Below are positions 4,784-6,529 of a stretch of DNA of 6,529 bases, one piece after another. This DNA comes from Desulfovibrio sp. UBA4079 (lineage in GTDB: Bacteria > Desulfobacterota > Desulfovibrionia > Desulfovibrionales > Desulfovibrionaceae): contig DFYP01000058.1 of NCBI GenBank assembly GCA_002382645.1, positions 477-7,005 of the forward strand, given 5' to 3'. The translations under genes and the position numbers were made by a program. The notes beneath the pieces are model-generated. The model was not told the DNA's origin. It did not search any database and saw nothing but the letters and a program-made list of their open reading frames with translations. The stretch's first letter is position 1; each line of letters starts with the position of its first letter.

Positions 4784-6529
4784 CTATTCCAGTGTCCTGG
4801 CGACTTCCTTGAGCTCGAAGGCCTCGATCACGTCGCCGATCTTCACGTCGTTGAAGTTCTCCAGGCCCACGCCGCATTCGTAGCCCTTGGCCACTTCCTT
4901 GGCGTCGTCCTTGAAGCGCTTGAGGGAGGCCAGCTGGCCGGTGTAGACCACCACGCCGTCGCGCAGCAGGCGGACCTTGGCGTTGCGGGTGAGCTTGCCG
5001 TCCACCACGCCGCAGCCGGCCACGGTGCCGACCTTGGGCACGCTGAAGGTGTTGCGCACCTCGGCCTGGCCCAGGTAGACCTCCTGGATGTCCGGGGCGA
5101 GCATGCCGGACATGGCGTCCTTGATCTCGCCCACCAGCTTGTAGATGATGTCGTAGAAGCGGATCTCCACGTTCTCGCGCTCGGCGACTTCCTTGACCTT
5201 GGCCGTGGGCCGCACGTTGAAGCCGATGATGATGGCCTGGGAAGCAGCGGCCAGCATGACGTCGGACTCGGTGATCGCGCCCGCGCCGCCGTGCACCACC
5301 TGGACCTTGACCTCGTCGGTGGAGAGCTTGTTGAGGGCCTCGCCGATGGCCTCCAGGGAGCCCTGCACGTCGGCCTTGACCAGCAGGTTGAGGGTCTTGG
5401 CCTCCTGATCCGGCTTGGAGGCCAGGAAGGACTCGAGCGAGATCTTGGACTTGCCGCCCAGCTCCTTCTCGCGCTGCTTGATCATGCGGGACTGGGCGAT
5501 GCGCCGGGCGACCTTGTCGTCGGCCACCACGGCGAACTCGTCGCCGGCCTCGGGCAGGCCGTCCAGGCCCTGGATCTCCACGGGCATGGCCGGTCCGGCG
5601 CTTTTGATCTTCTTGCCCTGGTCGTTGAACATGGCCCGGATCTTGCCGTGCTGCACGCCGCAGACAAAGGCGTCGCCCACATGGATGGTGCCCTCGACGA
5701 TGAGCAGGGTGCCCACCGGGCCGCGGCCCTTGTCCAGCTTGGCCTCGATGATGTGGCCGCGGGCGTGCTTGTCCGGGTTGGCCTTGAGCTCCAGCACCTC
5801 GGCCTGGAGCAGGATCATTTCCAGCAGCTCGTCGATGCCGACCTTCTGCTTGGCCGAGACGTGGGCGTAGATGGTCTCCCCGCCCCAATCCTCGGGCACC
5901 AGGCCGAATTCGGAGAGCTCCCGGCGCACCCGGTCGGGGTTGGCGCCGTCCTTGTCGATCTTGTTCACGGCCACCACGATGGGCACCTTGGCGGCGCGGG
6001 CGTGGTTGATGGCCTCGCGGGTCTGGTCCATGACCCCGTCGTCGGCCGCCACCACCAGGACCACGATGTCCGTGACCTGGGCGCCGCGGGCGCGCATGGT
6101 GGTGAAGGCCTCGTGGCCCGGGGTGTCCAGGAAGACGATCTCGCCGCGGGCCGTGGCCACGTGGTAGGCGCCGATGTGCTGGGTGATGCCGCCGGCCTCG
6201 CCCGCGGTCACGTTGGTGGTGCGGATGGCGTCCAGCAGCGAGGTCTTGCCGTGGTCCACGTGGCCCATGATGGTGACCACCGGGGGACGCGGCTTGAGGT
6301 TCTCGGCGCTGTCCGGGGTCTCGGCCACCAGGAAGTCCTGCTCGTCGAAGGAGACGTTCTCCACCTCGTAGCCGAACTCCGTGGCCAGCAACGTGGCCGT
6401 GTCCAGGTCCAGAGCCTGGTTGATGGTGGCCATGACGCCCAGGGCGAACAGGGACTTGATCAGGGCCGGGGCCTTGACGCCCATCTGGTGGGCCAGGTCC
6501 GAGACGCGGATGGTTTCGTCCACCCGGAT
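4784..6529 (-). CDS. infB: Translation initiation factor IF-2, 5' end outside the window
   Basis: IF-2 is the GTPase that places initiator fMet-tRNA on the 30S subunit and promotes 50S joining. The visible 581 residues begin in the IF2_N domain (VSDLAHQMGVKAPALIKSLF, residues 9-28 of the visible part). The complete G domain follows: G1 GHVDHGKT (89-96), switch region GEAGGITQHIGAY (110-122), G3 DTPGHE with the catalytic His139, G4 NKID (189-192) and G5 SAK (225-227). The rest is domains II and III and the C-terminal fMet-tRNA-binding domain ending LKEVARTLE with a TAG stop. The frame is open through position 6529, so the true start and the long variable N-terminal region lie beyond the window. 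A GTG at 6523-6521 is internal and not the start. All key residues are present. Confidence 0.98.
   Translation of the reverse strand: MRVDETIRVSDLAHQMGVKAPALIKSLFALGVMATINQALDLDTATLLATEFGYEVENVSFDEQDFLVAETPDSAENLKPRPPVVTIMGHVDHGKTSLLDAIRTTNVTAGEAGGITQHIGAYHVATARGEIVFLDTPGHEAFTTMRARGAQVTDIVVLVVAADDGVMDQTREAINHARAAKVPIVVAVNKIDKDGANPDRVRRELSEFGLVPEDWGGETIYAHVSAKQKVGIDELLEMILLQAEVLELKANPDKHARGHIIEAKLDKGRGPVGTLLIVEGTIHVGDAFVCGVQHGKIRAMFNDQGKKIKSAGPAMPVEIQGLDGLPEAGDEFAVVADDKVARRIAQSRMIKQREKELGGKSKISLESFLASKPDQEAKTLNLLVKADVQGSLEAIGEALNKLSTDEVKVQVVHGGAGAITESDVMLAAASQAIIIGFNVRPTAKVKEVAERENVEIRFYDIIYKLVGEIKDAMSGMLAPDIQEVYLGQAEVRNTFSVPKVGTVAGCGVVDGKLTRNAKVRLLRDGVVVYTGQLASLKRFKDDAKEVAKGYECGVGLENFNDVKIGDVIEAFELKEVARTLE

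Overview
The window is one continuous stretch of a conserved bacterial translation and RNA-metabolism operon, and every gene is read on the minus strand. In transcription order (high to low coordinate) it holds infB (IF-2, 5' end outside the window), ylxP (DUF503), rbfA, nrnA (DHH/DHHA1 oligoribonuclease/pAp phosphatase), truB, rpsO and pnp (3' end outside the window). GC content is very high by eye, with strong G/C preference at third codon positions. The protein sequences and the order infB-DUF503-rbfA-DHH-truB-rpsO-pnp point to a high-GC sulfate reducer of the Desulfovibrionales (Desulfovibrio and relatives). That assignment rests on recalled family resemblance, not on a search.

Layout: infB occupies 4784-6529. 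A 168-nt spacer (4616-4783) follows and is almost entirely inverted repeats. It includes a 20-bp perfect repeat that becomes a 23-bp stem in the mRNA. From ylxP to rpsO the genes are tightly packed: 1 nt between ylxP and rbfA, a 44-nt overlap between rbfA and nrnA, a GTGA overlap between nrnA and truB, and 25 nt between truB and rpsO. A second structured spacer (1515-1757, 243 nt) separates rpsO from pnp. It starts with a 12-bp GC-rich stem-loop 27 nt after the rpsO stop and resembles in layout the attenuator/processing region known between rpsO and pnp in other bacteria. Three genes (rbfA, truB, rpsO) start with GTG. The rpsO start sits in a predicted hairpin that places its Shine-Dalgarno sequence in the loop.

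Together the genes cover initiation (IF-2), late 30S maturation (RbfA, S15), tRNA modification (TruB), RNA degradation (PNPase) and removal of the short oligonucleotides and pAp that degradation and sulfur metabolism leave behind (NrnA). YlxP travels with this group but has no firmly established function.

I found no mobile element, CRISPR array, tRNA/rRNA gene or defence-type cassette, and no novel protein-coding system. The parts that deserve a second look are non-coding: the palindrome cluster upstream of ylxP, the rpsO leader hairpin and the rpsO-pnp spacer.
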